This document shows, piece by piece, positions 45,592 through 56,309 of a stretch of 64,000 nt of DNA (position 1 is its first letter; each line of letters starts with the position of its first letter). The notes beneath the pieces are model-generated. The model was not told the origin of the DNA and ran no database searches. It worked only from the letters and a program-made list of their open reading frames with translations. This stretch comes from Isoetes taiwanensis (lineage: Eukaryota > Streptophyta > Lycopodiopsida > Isoetales > Isoetaceae): contig JAJEKV010000490.1 of the NCBI GenBank assembly GCA_021234155.1, forward strand, positions 1-64,000, in the 5' to 3' direction. The position numbers and the translations under genes are program-made.

Positions 45592-46380
45592 ATGGATTGT
45601 GAGCAAATGTTCTCGTGTGTGTTTAGAACTAGAGATGATAGAGCTTCGGCAGTCCATGTCTATCTAAAGCCACATACACATTTAGAAGTGGTGCTGAGTG
45701 GAACTGAAACTGTCGTGATTAGCTCCGCCGACATCAAAATTTTGGAAGCTGATACGCAGTGGTTCAATGATCAATTGATCCTCCTCTTCTCAAAGTGATA
45801 CTTTCATCTATTTGTGATCATCAGGATTGTGCCATCATATGCATATGTTTGCAGATACATGGAATACTACTTGATGCTCCAAGGAATGAGCCATCCCTTT
45901 CATTTCTTTGACTTTTTTTTTTCATTCGACATTGTCCAAGGACACAAATAGTTACAAAACAATAAGGAAACATGTGAATATGGATAAGTGCCAGTACATG
46001 TTTGTGCCTGCTTGTGATGGACATCACTGGACCTGTTTTCTGATCGTAAGCCGCGCGTGTCTCGCACAGAGATATAAACTAGAGATATATCACTTTGATA
46101 GCATGGGCTTGCATGGAAGAAGCAGACATATTGAGAGGTTAGTGCTTGCTCATTGCGTTTTGCTGTTGTCACACAATGACAACAAACTTTGAATGCAGGT
46201 TCCTGGAATTGCTTGGATACAATAATTTCAGTTTTACAACCTCAGATGTTGTGAAAATTTTCAGAGTGCCTCTTTCATTTTTCCCATGCCTCTTCAGAAT
46301 GCCTCATCCTGTACTTGCAATTTTATGCTGGTGTGCCCTGCATTGACCAAGTTCATGTGATCTATATACATCGCAGGTGC
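45592..46380 (+). pseudogene. Ulp1-like (C48) cysteine protease domain fragment
   Basis: 45592-45798 encodes EADTQWFNDQLILLFSK, the 'WL.D..I' entry of Ulp1 domains. 45908-46192, in another frame, reads YMFVPACDGHHWTCFLIV (catalytic His context) and YKLEIYHFDSMGLHG (catalytic Asp context). Near 46290 a third frame gives SSECLILYLQFYAG, where the Cys aligns with the catalytic Cys of the usual D-C-G-V..LQ. Ulp1 proteases cleave SUMO from target proteins, and plant DNA transposons often carry Ulp1-like genes. Introns (for example 45799-45854 and 46040-46070) could explain part of the frame changes. Lies 84 bases after the HAD-like stop, so the two may be one transcription unit or cargo of one element. 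Confidence 0.6.
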
Positions 46381-46659
46381 AAGTGCAATTCTTCGGATGT
46401 TTGGTTCTCATCCCATTGAGTCCATCCACTAGCATTTGCATCCTCACATGCTGAATGCAACAACAACTATTAAAGTCCTTCAGTTTCACAACAAACCAGG
46501 ATTTTAGCTTCTCAAAAGCTCAAAGACGAATCTTAATTTGTAGATGTTGGTCCTTGAACCTCTTGAACAATAGCATCTGCATGAAAATGAACACTAAACT
46601 GTTAGGATGTGTATACCACACCAAACCATGCACCATACCATGCCCGACACTCATCATAT
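46381..46659. other. no feature recognised
   Basis: Unassigned spacer. Short frames on both strands without motifs. Confidence 0.4.
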
Positions 46660-46675
46660 TCACCAGAATGAACAC

Positions 46676-46845
46676 CTTAGTGTTGTGTACGTTACCACAC
46701 ATCACACCACACCCCACCACACCACACCATCCACCACATACCATACACCAAATGTGTGGTGGTAGTAAGGAGTGGTAGGAGTGTGGTGGTGGTGGTGGAT
46801 GTGGTGTTGGTGGTGTGGTGGGGTGTGGTGGTGGTGGCAGGGATA
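46676..46845. repeat. (CACCA)n arm followed by (GTGGTG)n arm
   Basis: 46681-46745 is C/A-rich (CACACCACACCCCACCACAC), and 46751-46840 is its G/T-rich counterpart (GTGGTGGTGGTGGATGTGGT). Together they form a long imperfect inverted repeat. Confidence 0.85.
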
Positions 46846-46859
46846 GGTTCTGTACGTAC

Positions 46860-47560
46860 GAAATCCAAATTCCTGACGTATAAAGTTAAAAAATATGTAT
46901 TTTTTTGAAAAAAACATATTTTACGTATTTTTTAGTCGCCGGCGGGGGGAAAAAAAATTTGCGTCTGTGAAACCTTCATTTCAGCGTCTGTGCGCCCAGC
47001 GTCTGCGAACAAGAAAAAACCGCATCTGTAATTTTTTTTTTTTGGGGCGTTACGTCTGCGAAAAAACTTTTCGGCGATATCGCGAAAGCGAAAGGTTTCA
47101 GCGTTACTTTGTTTTCAAATTTATAAAAAAAAAATAAAAAAAAAAATAAAAATTGCTACCCGCTTTATACTGAAAAAAAGTTGTCGCGTACGCGGTTTAT
47201 AGGATTTCGCGTATGCGAAATTCAAATTCAAATCGAGACATAAATTTTTTTTTTTCAGCGTCTGTGAAACTAAGTTTTTAACAGACATAAAGCGGAAAGG
47301 TTTCGCGACGCGAAAGCCGAATTATTTTTTTTTTTTTTTTTTTCGTCGCGGTGGTTTTATTTGTTTCCCGTCTGCGAAAAACTTTTCAGCGTCTGTGAAA
47401 AAACTTTCAGCGTCTGTGAATTAGAAGGTTTCGCGTACGCGAAAATCTTCCGATGTCGGAATTTTTTTTTGCCGTATTTTTTACGTTTTATACGGCAAAT
47501 ATTTGCCATATCATACAATTCATACATATTCCGTATAAAACGTACAGCGTATTGAACTTA
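46860..47560. repeat. cluster of CG-rich palindromes in an AT-rich block
   Basis: Contains TTTCGCGTACGCGAAA (47429-47444, perfect), TTTCGCGACGCGAAA (about 47299), TTTCGCGTATGCGAAA (about 47203) and about ten copies of AGCGTCTGTGAAA or GCGTCTGCGAAAAA. Long T and A runs separate them. Both borders have TACGT/ACGTA-rich AT sequence (TTTTACGTATTTTTT at about 46918, CGTATTTTTTACGTTTTATA at about 47473), which may be inverted ends of a MITE. No coding region; ORF 46895-47137 is repeat-derived. Confidence 0.7.
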
Positions 47561-47564
47561 TCCC

Positions 47565-47875
47565 TGGGTGGTGGATTGTGGTGTGGGGTGTGTGATGGAG
47601 TGTGGTGGTGGGAGATGGTGGGTTTCAAATGTGGTGGTAATGGAGAATGTGGTGCATGTGGTGGTGGGAGATGGTGTGTTTGAAATGTGCTGGTAGTCTA
47701 TGGTGTATGAAATTTAGAGGTGAGATAGATGGTGGGGTGTGGTGGGATGGGGGGGAGAATAAATAAAATTGAATCCACACATATACATTTAACATACACA
47801 CACCCACATGACACCATAAATATAACGCACCCCACACCACACCACACCACACCACACATCACATCACATTGATCC
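47565..47875. repeat. second (GTGGTG)n and (CACCA)n pair
   Basis: G/T-rich at 47565-47750 (GGTGGTGGGAGATGGTG units repeated), C/A-rich at 47800-47870 (CACACCACACCACACCACAC). Mirrors the pair on the other side of the palindrome cluster. Confidence 0.85.
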
Positions 47876-49002
47876 TATTTTGTCTGCCATAAAAAATCGG
47901 CCTAACCTGCTCTTTTATGGCCTAACCTGCTCTCATAACATTTCTGAAATTCGTACATCTTCTTTTTTATTTTGAGATTATGTTGGGTTGCGCGCCAGGG
48001 AACGTCGCATCCTACGCCGCATGCGGCGTTCCCTTCAATCTTGCGTTACCCCTTGCGGTCCTTCTTAGATTTTAGTTGCCAGAATTGAATGCATAAAATT
48101 TGAACTCGCAGGCCAGCATTGAATGAGGAAAGAAGTCTGATTTTTGATGGGATGCTATTCTACGAAATTTTTGTTCGACCATTTTTGTCAAGATTTTCGA
48201 TGGGATGCTCTTTGCATTTTGGCGCCTCAGTTTTGGCCTCAGAATCCAGTGCCTCAACTAATCCGATGTTGGAAAGGTGAATACAAGACTGAATTCGGCT
48301 CCTCCATTGGGCTCTTCATGAAACTAATGATTATAGTTTTGTTTCAGGAAAGCCTTCAGTGTTCCTCTCTTGCTTACAGAGTGTTTTCGGAAGGACAGGA
48401 TTTTTGAAAGGGCATCTGCAAAACACCAGGTAGAACACACCATTGGGCGTCTCAACTTGGCCAGATCTTGCTACTATTAATAACATTTTTTGCTCAGAAA
48501 TTCCAAGCTTACGTTACCTTCTACTATTTTTACAGCATGCAAAATCCTTCTGCACCTGAAAAATGCTTATATTTGCAATCGATTTGCATTGCTGGAGGTT
48601 CTAAGGGTACTCTTTTTCTTTTTTCTTAAACTTTTGGGTCTGTTGTGCCTAAAATGGAAATGCAACTAAGTGTGATTAACTGCATTTGACAGCAGGTTTT
48701 CACATATTTTTGACGGAGAATGAACCAGTGTACTGCCTGAATAGATTTGTCACTCTACTTTCTCTATCACAAAGCTAGATTTGAATGCATGAGGATGGAG
48801 ACTGGCTATGAGTAGATCTCTAAATTTAGTTGGCGCCACATATTCTCTAACTTACATATCTGGTATGTATTCCCTAACTTTCTTCATAATAATGATTCAC
48901 TTGCTCATAACATATCTACTTTCAGTTAATTCTCAGATAACATTCTGTTGTTTTGAAATCTCCTGCAAAATTTCTCTTTCTGGCTAGCTAGCGTTATATT
49001 TA
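47876..49002. other. no recognisable gene; strong palindrome at 48.0 kb
   Basis: A 16-base perfect palindrome ACGCCGCATGCGGCGT (48014-48029) overlaps a larger stem GGGAACG/CGTTCCC (47998-48004 with 48027-48033). 48144-48400 is weakly coding-like, with a GATGGGATGCT duplication (48147 and 48199). 48428-48470 could encode KHQVEHTIGRLNLARSCYY, reminiscent of transposase C-termini, but it is isolated. Confidence 0.4.
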
Positions 49003-50280
49003 AAAATCTAGGGTTCCAAATATAATGCTTTGGCATATGGTTTTAGACGGCATTCGCTTTTGCTCAAGTTCAAATGAAGAGGCTTTGAAGAATCCTTTTT
49101 CTAAAGCATCATGCAGATAGGTTATTCTGTCCTCTCACAGGTATTATGATTTAAAAGTTGGGAGCGGCCCTGAGGCTCAAAAGGGATCCCGCGTAGCGGT
49201 CTGCTCATAATCTACAAATACTTAGTTTATTGATATATCAGAAATGCAAGATTTAACTCATTTCCATGTTCGTTTAAATCAATTGCAATGTTTGCATAGT
49301 CATTATGCTGTTATTCTATCAGTCCCTCTACTCTACTGCCTGATGAATGAAGCGACAACAACAAACCCTCCGGTCGGCCAGTTTAGGATGTCTTATCTTC
49401 AGGCATGGTATAAGATTGCCAGCCACATTGTCGCATGATTTGTAGTCTACTGAGAGACATATTTTATACATTTTAGATTTCTTAGATGTGTAGGTAATCA
49501 TGCCTACAGAATAATGGAATTCTATAATATGTTGTACGTGTAAAGCGTGTTATGTGTCCAAAATCTGGCATTTCTTAATGATGTCACAACCGGTATTTAA
49601 TTTTCTCTATCTTTATTGCAGGCCACGTTTTTGTCTTAGTTGCGGAAAATCTAGGGTTCCAAATATAATGCTTTGGCATATGGTTTTGCATTCGCTTTTG
49701 ATCAAGTTCAAATGAAGAGGCTTTGAAGAATCCTTTTTCTAAAGCATCATGCAGATAGGTTATTCTGTCCTCTCACAGGTATTATGATTTAAAAGTTGGG
49801 AGCGGCCCTAAGGCTCAAATGGGATCCTGCATAGCGGTCTGCTCATAATCTACAAATACTTAGTTTATTGATATATCAGGAATGCAAGATTTAACTCATT
49901 TCCATGTTCGTTTAAATCAATTACAATGTTTGCATTGTCATTATGTTGTTATTCTATCAGTCCCTCTACTCTACTGCCTGATGAATGAAGCAGCAACAAA
50001 CCCTCCGTCCAGCCAGTTTAGGATGTCTTATCTTCAGGCATGATATAAGATTGCCAGCCACATTGTCGCATGATTTGTAGTCTACTGAGAGACATCTTTT
50101 ATACATTTTAGATTTCTTAGATGTGCAGGTAATCATGCCTACAGAATAATGGAATTCTATAATATGTTGTACGTGTAAAGCGTGATGTGTGTCCAAAATC
50201 TGGCATTTCTTAACGATGTCACAACCGGTATTTAATTTTCTCTATCTTTATTGCAGGCCACGTTTTTGTCTTAGTTGCGA
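49003..50280 (+). repeat. 643-bp tandem duplication (two units)
   Basis: Unit 1 starts at 49003 and unit 2 at 49646, both at AAATCTAGGGTTCCAAATAT. Unit 2 ends near TTAGTTGCGAAAAG (50280). The copies differ by a few substitutions and small indels. Each ends with CTTTATTGCAGGCCACG, a good splice acceptor followed by TTTTTGTCTTAGTTGCG. A 64-codon frame (49244-49438) is open in unit 1 only. No function recognised. Confidence 0.9.
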
Positions 50281-50850
50281 AAAGCATGCCACCAAAGGAT
50301 TGAGCCTGGAGATGTGCTTCAAAGGAATAGCAATTAAACTCTACAATGATTTTATTGCAAGATATATCATATTCATGTTTCTCAATTGCAACAAGAAATA
50401 AGGACTCATTGGTGTCATGGTTTAATCCAAAGAAACAAGTCTGATGCTGTTGTACATTTGGCGTCGTTGTACATGATTTGTTATACGTTTGATGCCGTTG
50501 TACATGATGGTACAGGACTGCAACAACAGATTAACACTTTGCCCATTATGCAATGTGCTTCAAAAAGAATAGTGATCATATGTTCTATATGAACAGATTC
50601 ATGTTCTCTATATAACTTGACATGCATTTAGTTTAAATGCATTTTGTTTTGTTTCAAATGACTTGAAGAAATGAACCTATACAAACTATACATAAAGTTT
50701 TGCATGTTTTCTAGATATATGCTCGACATGCAATCTATCCCACCTATTTGTTCAATTCCTTTCCATTCCCCTCTATCCTAACTATTACATTATACCAACA
50801 TCTCATTCCATTCCACCTATGCATTTCATTACATTTACCTATTCTGTGTG
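50281..50850. other. no recognisable gene
   Basis: AT-rich. Includes three GTTGTACAT blocks (about 50450, 50467, 50499) in a short irregular repeat. Confidence 0.4.
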
Positions 50851-50898
50851 TCTACGACTAATGCCTAATGCCCGACATCGCCGGGCGCACGTATCTAG
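50851..50898 (+). mobile_element. Helitron 3' end (copy 1)
   Basis: Hairpin GCCCGACATCGCCGGGC (50870-50886), then 8 bases and CTAG (50895-50898). This is the standard Helitron terminus: a short GC-rich hairpin upstream of CTRR. The next base is G, not the usual T, so the junction may have mutated. The element body would lie to the left; its 5' TC end was not found. Confidence 0.7.
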
Positions 50899-51026
50899 GA
50901 AAGAAAAAAAAATAATAATCATCTTCAAAGAAATTTAACTACAAAAACAAATCCAACATTGATCACATCCTTACATGCATCAATATTTGTCACTACTATC
51001 TTTTCCCTTGCACAACTTCAATCAAT

Positions 51027-51356
51027 GTGCCACTCCATGAGCCTATGCAGTGGAACACAACTGATTATACAAGAAGGATTATCGATGCAGAGATAGTAAG
51101 TGGAAGAAATGTTGGCGACACTGTGCTTTTATCATGCATCCAATTGTGCCGACCAATTTCGGCTTGCCACTTCATTAGTTTGGAAGTGTGCAATTTCCTT
51201 TGCAGCTGACTTTTACCATGATGATACAATGCACAAGGTAGGTAAATGTCTTCTGAAGCATATCTTTAGGTATGGAGAATTATATGTGGCATTTTTAGGG
51301 GTGCAAAGTCAGCAAGGAATTTGGGTTGTTATCAAAGACCCACCATCCATGCCATA
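51027..51356 (+). pseudogene. Helitron Rep/helicase (PIF1-like), C-terminal fragment
   Basis: Two frames joined near 51165. The first has RIIDAEIVSGRNVGDTVLLS followed by CIQLC, the 'I.AEI..G...G..V.IPRI.L' block. The second has FYHDDTMHKVGKCLLKHIFR then YGELYVAFLGVQSQQGIWVV, equivalent to 'FAMTINK.QGQTL..VG.YLP..VF.HGQLYVA.SRV.S..GL'. Several catalytic residues of the family are altered (for instance QGQ to HKV; SRV to LGV). Upstream domains are missing. It lies 650 bases before the Helitron 3' end at 52013, as expected for the end of an autonomous-type Helitron. Confidence 0.75.
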
Positions 51357-51984
51357 AGAAGGCTCCAATACGATTTAAGGTTCACGAGAAACGTGGTTTA
51401 CACAAATGCGTTGTGATGGAGGTAAGTGTCAGATCCTCGACAAATGTTTATATGTCTACATAGTGCATGTATATATGTCTTTATTAAGGCTTCTCATATT
51501 TCTCTGGACTCTATTGGCCTTCTCAATTGTTGCAGATCATGGAGCACTATACATCCTTCGTCCATTGACTTAAAAATTATAAGCCAAGGGTGATGGTTCA
51601 CGTACATCATAGAGATGCTGAATGTGATTTGTTAGTAATGATAGCAATTGCGTCTATGCTTCTTAATAAGTCATTTCTTCTACTATGGGCACTGCAAGAG
51701 GAGCTTTCGATACCTATCAACATTGTAAATTTAAAGTTCTTTGGAATGGGTTCTTTATAATAGGGAACCACTTAGGCTGATGAACATTAACTCTACAGTT
51801 TTAGATTGCACCAAAATATTTTGTATTTTTGTGGACCAAATATACGCGTTTGAAGACAATTTATCATATACTTGGCAATTGTTAAACCAAGAATCAAGAT
51901 AATGTTTGTTCTCTATCTATAACATTCTATTGCACCTGAAACATATATTACCATAAATATATTCCACACACGTCCATGACTAAT
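51357..51984. other. Helitron 3' region, no gene recognised
   Basis: Contains a possible donor (51419, GAGGTAAGTGTC) and acceptor (51535, TTGTTGCAG) around an exon-like stretch, but no identifiable protein. Confidence 0.4.
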
Positions 51985-52013
51985 GCCCGGCATCGCCGGG
52001 CACGCGTTTCTAG
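51985..52013 (+). mobile_element. Helitron 3' end (copy 2)
   Basis: Perfect hairpin GCCCGGCATCGCCGGGC (51985-52001), 8 bases, then CTAG (52010-52013) followed by T, as expected for A/T insertion. The preceding GACTAATGCC and the hairpin match copy 1 at 50.87 kb, so both belong to one family. Confidence 0.85.
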
Positions 52014-52128
52014 TCCTGATAATAATTACATTCCTTTCCTAATAATATTAAAGGATCTACCCGCTAAATCCTGTCCCTGCACTAGATTTTTGGCGTTTCG
52101 TTCTCAAGCTTCCAAGTTTATTCCGGCA

Positions 52129-52593
52129 ATGACTAACAGGAGGTTCAGAGATCCTTACGGCCTACCTAGAGTGAGCGAGAAGGCCCTTCGGTTTGCTTTA
52201 ACCAAGGCTCGTAACCAATCTCTGAAGGTGGATATGCCTAAATCCATCTTCTTTGCTCAATTCGAAACCACCCTAAACCCATATAATAGACTGGATGCTG
52301 GGCCTTCAATGGCTATTTTTGGAGTCGGATTGACGGGAAGTGAGCTCTCAGACAAGGTCCATGACCTTATGTTACATATTGCTGCAAAGACAGGTATAGC
52401 ATGGGTTGTTCGGCAGTTCCAGGCTCTGAGTCGGGAGCGTTCTTACCACGAGGGGATGCAGGAAGCACTGGCAAACCTGATCCTATGCAATTCTGGGATG
52501 ACTACAGAATGCTTAGATGCTTTAGTGCAGAAAGCAATAATTTTGGATGCACCAGAAGTGGAGCCAGTCATACCAGCATTTCCTGCGGCTTAG
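52129..52593 (+). CDS. intact orphan ORF, 154 residues, function unknown
   Basis: The frame is open from 51976, but the bases before 52014 belong to the Helitron end, so ATG at 52129 (MTNRRFRDPYGLP) is the likely start. The protein has a basic N-terminus (RRFRDP, then KARNQSLKVDMPKS), a mixed alpha/beta-looking middle (MAIFGVGLTGSELSDKVHDL, MLHIAAKTGIAWVVRQFQAL) and an acidic Pro-rich end (EVEPVIPAFPAA). No signal peptide, membrane helix, cysteine cluster or family motif that I recognise. AATAAAGA-like and TAATATATTATAA signals follow at 52.67 kb. It is undamaged, unlike most frames around it, and its codon usage looks like real coding sequence. Confidence 0.6.
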   Translation: MTNRRFRDPYGLPRVSEKALRFALTKARNQSLKVDMPKSIFFAQFETTLNPYNRLDAGPSMAIFGVGLTGSELSDKVHDLMLHIAAKTGIAWVVRQFQALSRERSYHEGMQEALANLILCNSGMTTECLDALVQKAIILDAPEVEPVIPAFPAA

Positions 52594-53058
52594 GAAATGC
52601 ATGTAAATTTAGTTCTCGGGTACAGAGCTTTCAATGAAAAGCCAATTTTTGTAACATATGCTCTTTTTTATAATATATTATAAACTTTCCAATAGAGATG
52701 TGCTTTCATCTGATAAAAATTTGTCTTTATTCAACAAAAATTTGTACTTTTAGGATTAGTTAGTTATCTGTCATTCTCAAATATTTTTAGACTGTACACA
52801 CAGACCTAGTAAAGGAATATAGTACTTGTAACTCAATTCTTCATGTTCTAATATTTCCGACATTAAATATTATTTAGTTGTATTTCAGAGTCAACTACAC
52901 ACAATTCACATGATGTATACAGTGCACCACAATCACTGTACAACACAATAGCCACCACATGCACCACCACACTAAGCACCATAACTAAGAAAACATGAAT
53001 AACAGAATGTATAAACTAACATATGATTCCTCCAGATAATGGGCAGCATGTTCTTCTC
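52594..53058. other. AT-rich spacer
   Basis: No gene seen. It contains a C/A-rich stretch (CACCACATGCACCACCACAC, 52954-52973). Confidence 0.5.
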
Positions 53059-53493
53059 TTACATTTCTCTCCAATCTTCTAGTTCTAACATCCTTTGTGT
53101 TAGGAGGCACTCTGGTGTTCTCAATCCAAAATTTTGAATCTTTTCTATTTGTTCATTTGAAATTGCATCGAATCTTTTAGCCCTCTTATAAGAAACCCAT
53201 TTCCCACCATTGTAATCGATCTCTTCCCTCTTTTTCTTTGCCTTTTGCAGGTTTCTTGGGTGAACACCTAATACCTTTCCAAGATCTCTCTGGCTGATTC
53301 TGTCACTTGTTTCAGAATCTGCACGGCGTGGTACAGACATTGCAAGATAGCTATTCTTGGTTGCTAGGCAGTCATTGCTGGTAGAGAGTTTCACAGTCTG
53401 CATGGAGTCCCAGAGGCTCCTTATGATGATGCTCTTGACTTCCAAATCTTTTAATTCTTCACCTATAAATTTTTCCAATGTTTTATTCCTCAA
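53059..53493 (-). CDS. transposon-derived ORF with HTH-like segment (144 codons)
   Basis: Contains SDRISQRDLGKVLGVHPRNL, which reads like a helix-turn-helix, followed by the very basic QKAKKKREEID and KWVSYKRAKRFDAISNEQIE. Such a segment occurs in N-terminal parts of eukaryotic transposase-like proteins that carry 'SDG..QFK' and 'HGKG' motifs further on, so it may be the counterpart of the C-terminal pseudogene at 41.3-42.7 kb (inference). The stop at 53059 and absence of downstream exons make it a fragment. No start context stands out. Confidence 0.45.
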   Translation of the reverse strand: MRNKTLEKFIGEELKDLEVKSIIIRSLWDSMQTVKLSTSNDCLATKNSYLAMSVPRRADSETSDRISQRDLGKVLGVHPRNLQKAKKKREEIDYNGGKWVSYKRAKRFDAISNEQIEKIQNFGLRTPECLLTQRMLELEDWREM

Positions 53494-53564
53494 AAACTCA
53501 AGTAAAATTTATTTCTTCATGTTATCCTCAATTCATGTTGTCCTCAATTCTTCATGAAAAGACG

Positions 53565-53774
53565 TTAGCAAATTAAGGACAATACGGCATTTACTGCTTG
53601 CACTTCTTGATGAATCGGATCCTTCTGCCAATTCTGTAAGCTCCAATTTTTCCTCTCTTCTTCTTTTCCTCTGGCGTCTTTTTTCAACATTTCTTCTTCC
53701 TTGGTTCTTCTTCGTTTTCTCCTATCTGAAATGCCAGTTTGTGGACAGATTACCTCGTTGACATCCATATCCAC
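53565..53774 (-). CDS. short basic ORF upstream of the HTH-like ORF
   Basis: 69 codons rich in Lys/Arg/Glu (RKRRRTKEEEMLKKDARGKE), starting MDMDVNEVICPQTGISDRR. It lies 70 bases upstream of 53493 in the same orientation. It could be the N-terminus of the same gene, separated by a frameshift or an intron. No domain recognised. Confidence 0.35.
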   Translation of the reverse strand: MDMDVNEVICPQTGISDRRKRRRTKEEEMLKKDARGKEEERKNWSLQNWQKDPIHQEVQAVNAVLSLIC

Positions 53775-56180
53775 AATGGATTGGAGCTTGCAACAGGGAG
53801 GGAGCTAAAGAACAGGATGTAGGCACAAAACACAAGGGGCCCAAAGAATAGGAATTTGAATTTTAGTTTTGAAATTAGAATTTCCCCACAAATTGGGACT
53901 CCATTCTTAAATAATGGCAATTGAGCGGTGTCATAATTATACTTTCATACCACAAAAGTGGCGGATGTACGACCACATTTTGGGGGACAGGGGGGACAGC
54001 CGAATTGGAACACCACAGCGTGCTTTCACCCAAACATGGTAAAATGAGACGAGAACAAAAGGTGCAAATAAAACAAAGGAGCATGTGAATGTTACTAGTA
54101 AGTTCGTGACAATGAAAATAGTACAAAGGAACTAAAAAGGGCATAGAACACAATAACAGAGTAATGGAAGAAAAGAGGCAATGGACCGAAAAAGGCACGT
54201 GAGCCACTCCTCCCATGGGCATTATTCTATCCACTTTCTCTGTATCCTAATGCATCTCCTTTCCTCGAGGGGTTGCTAGCTGCTTGGAGACTCTACGCAC
54301 TTTGTTTCAGTTCCATCCGATGGCCCACACAGATCCTACAACCAGTTGCTGGTGGATCCCTTTGTGTGACGATCAGGCGGATTGTCCCCTAGTCTCTTTT
54401 GTCCATCCTCACAATAGCTGCATGGTATAATGAGACAAGATTGTTGATGTGCAATGTGTTCAAATTGAAGTTCGTCGTCTTTCGTTGGGACCGTGGCATT
54501 TGGGAAAAAGTCGCTGCTACTCTTCCTCCACATCCACAAGACTTGCTCCCAGCTCTGGGTGGTTCACGACAGTGTTAACACTAGAGTGGTCAGGTGATGG
54601 ACCAGAAATGGTCAATTTGAAGTGTTCACTTTAAAATACATATAAAATCAATGGTACAAAATCTATTCGAACCCTTTCTAGGAGTTCATATATGGCAGTC
54701 ATGGTCCACTAGAAAAATACCTAAAAATATATATACCTCCATTCTTGTAAGTTATGCTCTAGCAAACTCAGGGGGGTCAAGTACTAAAAGCATCATATTT
54801 ACATAAAGTCAAACTGTCTCAACAAAACGATTTTTTCAAATTTTTCGATTACCATGATATTTTTTTACACAAGAAAGGGAAAACAAAACAGAAAACCACA
54901 TGTCAATCTGAAGTCTGTGAAGAAAGATAGGGCCATTCAAATATGACAGGGTCAAAACTGTTTTCTGCCTCCTCAGAACCAATTATGGTTCCCAGAAGGC
55001 AGTTGTAGTTTAAATACAACAACTTTCACAGCGAAATGCATTTTGAGCTAATATTTGATATATAAGCAACTGACAAGTTCCTCCATCCCATAAAAATGTT
55101 GTTTGGCCTTGGATTTGATGTTTGGACTTTCACTTTTGATCTCAATTTTAGGTAACTTGTAATAATGATTAATATTTCTCCATATGGAGCAAAACTTACT
55201 CTATGATGTCCTCTAAAAAATCATAGTATGAAAGATCAAAATGATATGAAGCCAATGCAAAAACAAGCTCATTAAAAACGCAAAAGACATGGTCACAAGA
55301 AATCAAGAAAGGTTTCTGTACTTGAGCCCATTATTGGTCCACAGGTCCATTTAAAATCAATAACTTTCTTATGTTAATTGACCTCAAGTTGAATTTTGGG
55401 ATATGAATAGCTTCTGATTTACTTTAATAATGAAAATATTTGTTGATCATAACCTTGAGATTTGGATTAAACTTTATAGCATTAAATTCAAATATGTCTT
55501 CTGTGTTTATTCTAGATTTATGCCTCGAGATGTGACTTTGAAAAATCGCATTCTCAAATTGTCCCATGTCATGAAACCAATGCAAAAAAAATCAAAGAAA
55601 AATATGGAAGTTTATGACTATAAAAAGTCAAGTTAGACTACTATGTGCAGTTCCACTTGCAGACCATTATTGGTCCATAGGACTGAAAGTTTAAAAATTA
55701 ATAGAGACAATATTTTAATCAATTTTGATCTCAACTTTAGAATATAGTTTATGCATACAATTCTCTATAGGATAAAATTAATTAGTTAGACGAGCTTGCA
55801 TAATTTGAGGGCAATGTTTAAGCACAAACAACTGTGAATTTATGGGGTACTTATTCGCCAATTGAATCTACATGGACTTCCACTCACACCTTTCAAAAAT
55901 TATGTTATTAAAGGTAAGAAACCATGGTATCATTATGGGGACAAAATGGATAAGATTAGTGAGAGATATATGCTCTATACAATTGGTCTAGTTATGGACC
56001 ATAAATGGTTCATGCTTAATTATATTAGTATCTTTCAAACAATACGTTATTTCAATATGAAAATAGAGAGTTATATTGCAAAGGAAGGCCCGCATTTATG
56101 AAAAATATAGTGTACATGAAAGATGACCTACTTGTAACATTATCCTACTAAAACTCTAATGATTTATAGCAGCAATGGAT
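53775..56180. other. no recognisable gene
   Basis: AT-rich. 54.9-55.9 kb shows loosely repeated blocks (CCATTATTGGTCCA at about 55329 and 55664; GATCTCAA.TTTAG at about 55138 and 55726), suggesting old units of about 330 bp. Frames of up to 119 codons on either strand show no motif. Confidence 0.45.
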
Positions 56181-56181
56181 A

Positions 56182-56209
56182 CTAGTAATAGTACCCAACG
56201 TTGCTGGGC
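56182..56209 (-). mobile_element. probable Helitron 3' end on the minus strand
   Basis: Read on the minus strand: hairpin GCCCAGCAACGTTGGGT, six bases, then ACTAG and T. This fits the hairpin plus CTAG/T rule. A second, imperfect hairpin GCCCAGTGTTGCTGAGC lies at about 56286 on the plus strand. The element body would lie to the right and may have been replaced by the pyrimidine tract. Confidence 0.55.
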
Positions 56210-56309
56210 ATAATTTGGGAGCCTGTGTGGACATAAACCTATTCAGCCTAGACTTCTTTTCATAAATATATAATAGAAACCAAGCCCAGTGTTGCTGAGC
56301 TATAAAAGG

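Noticed and set aside
47365-47683. Frames 47361-47555 and 47453-47683
   Set aside because: Derived from the palindrome cluster and GT-rich repeats; composition explains them.
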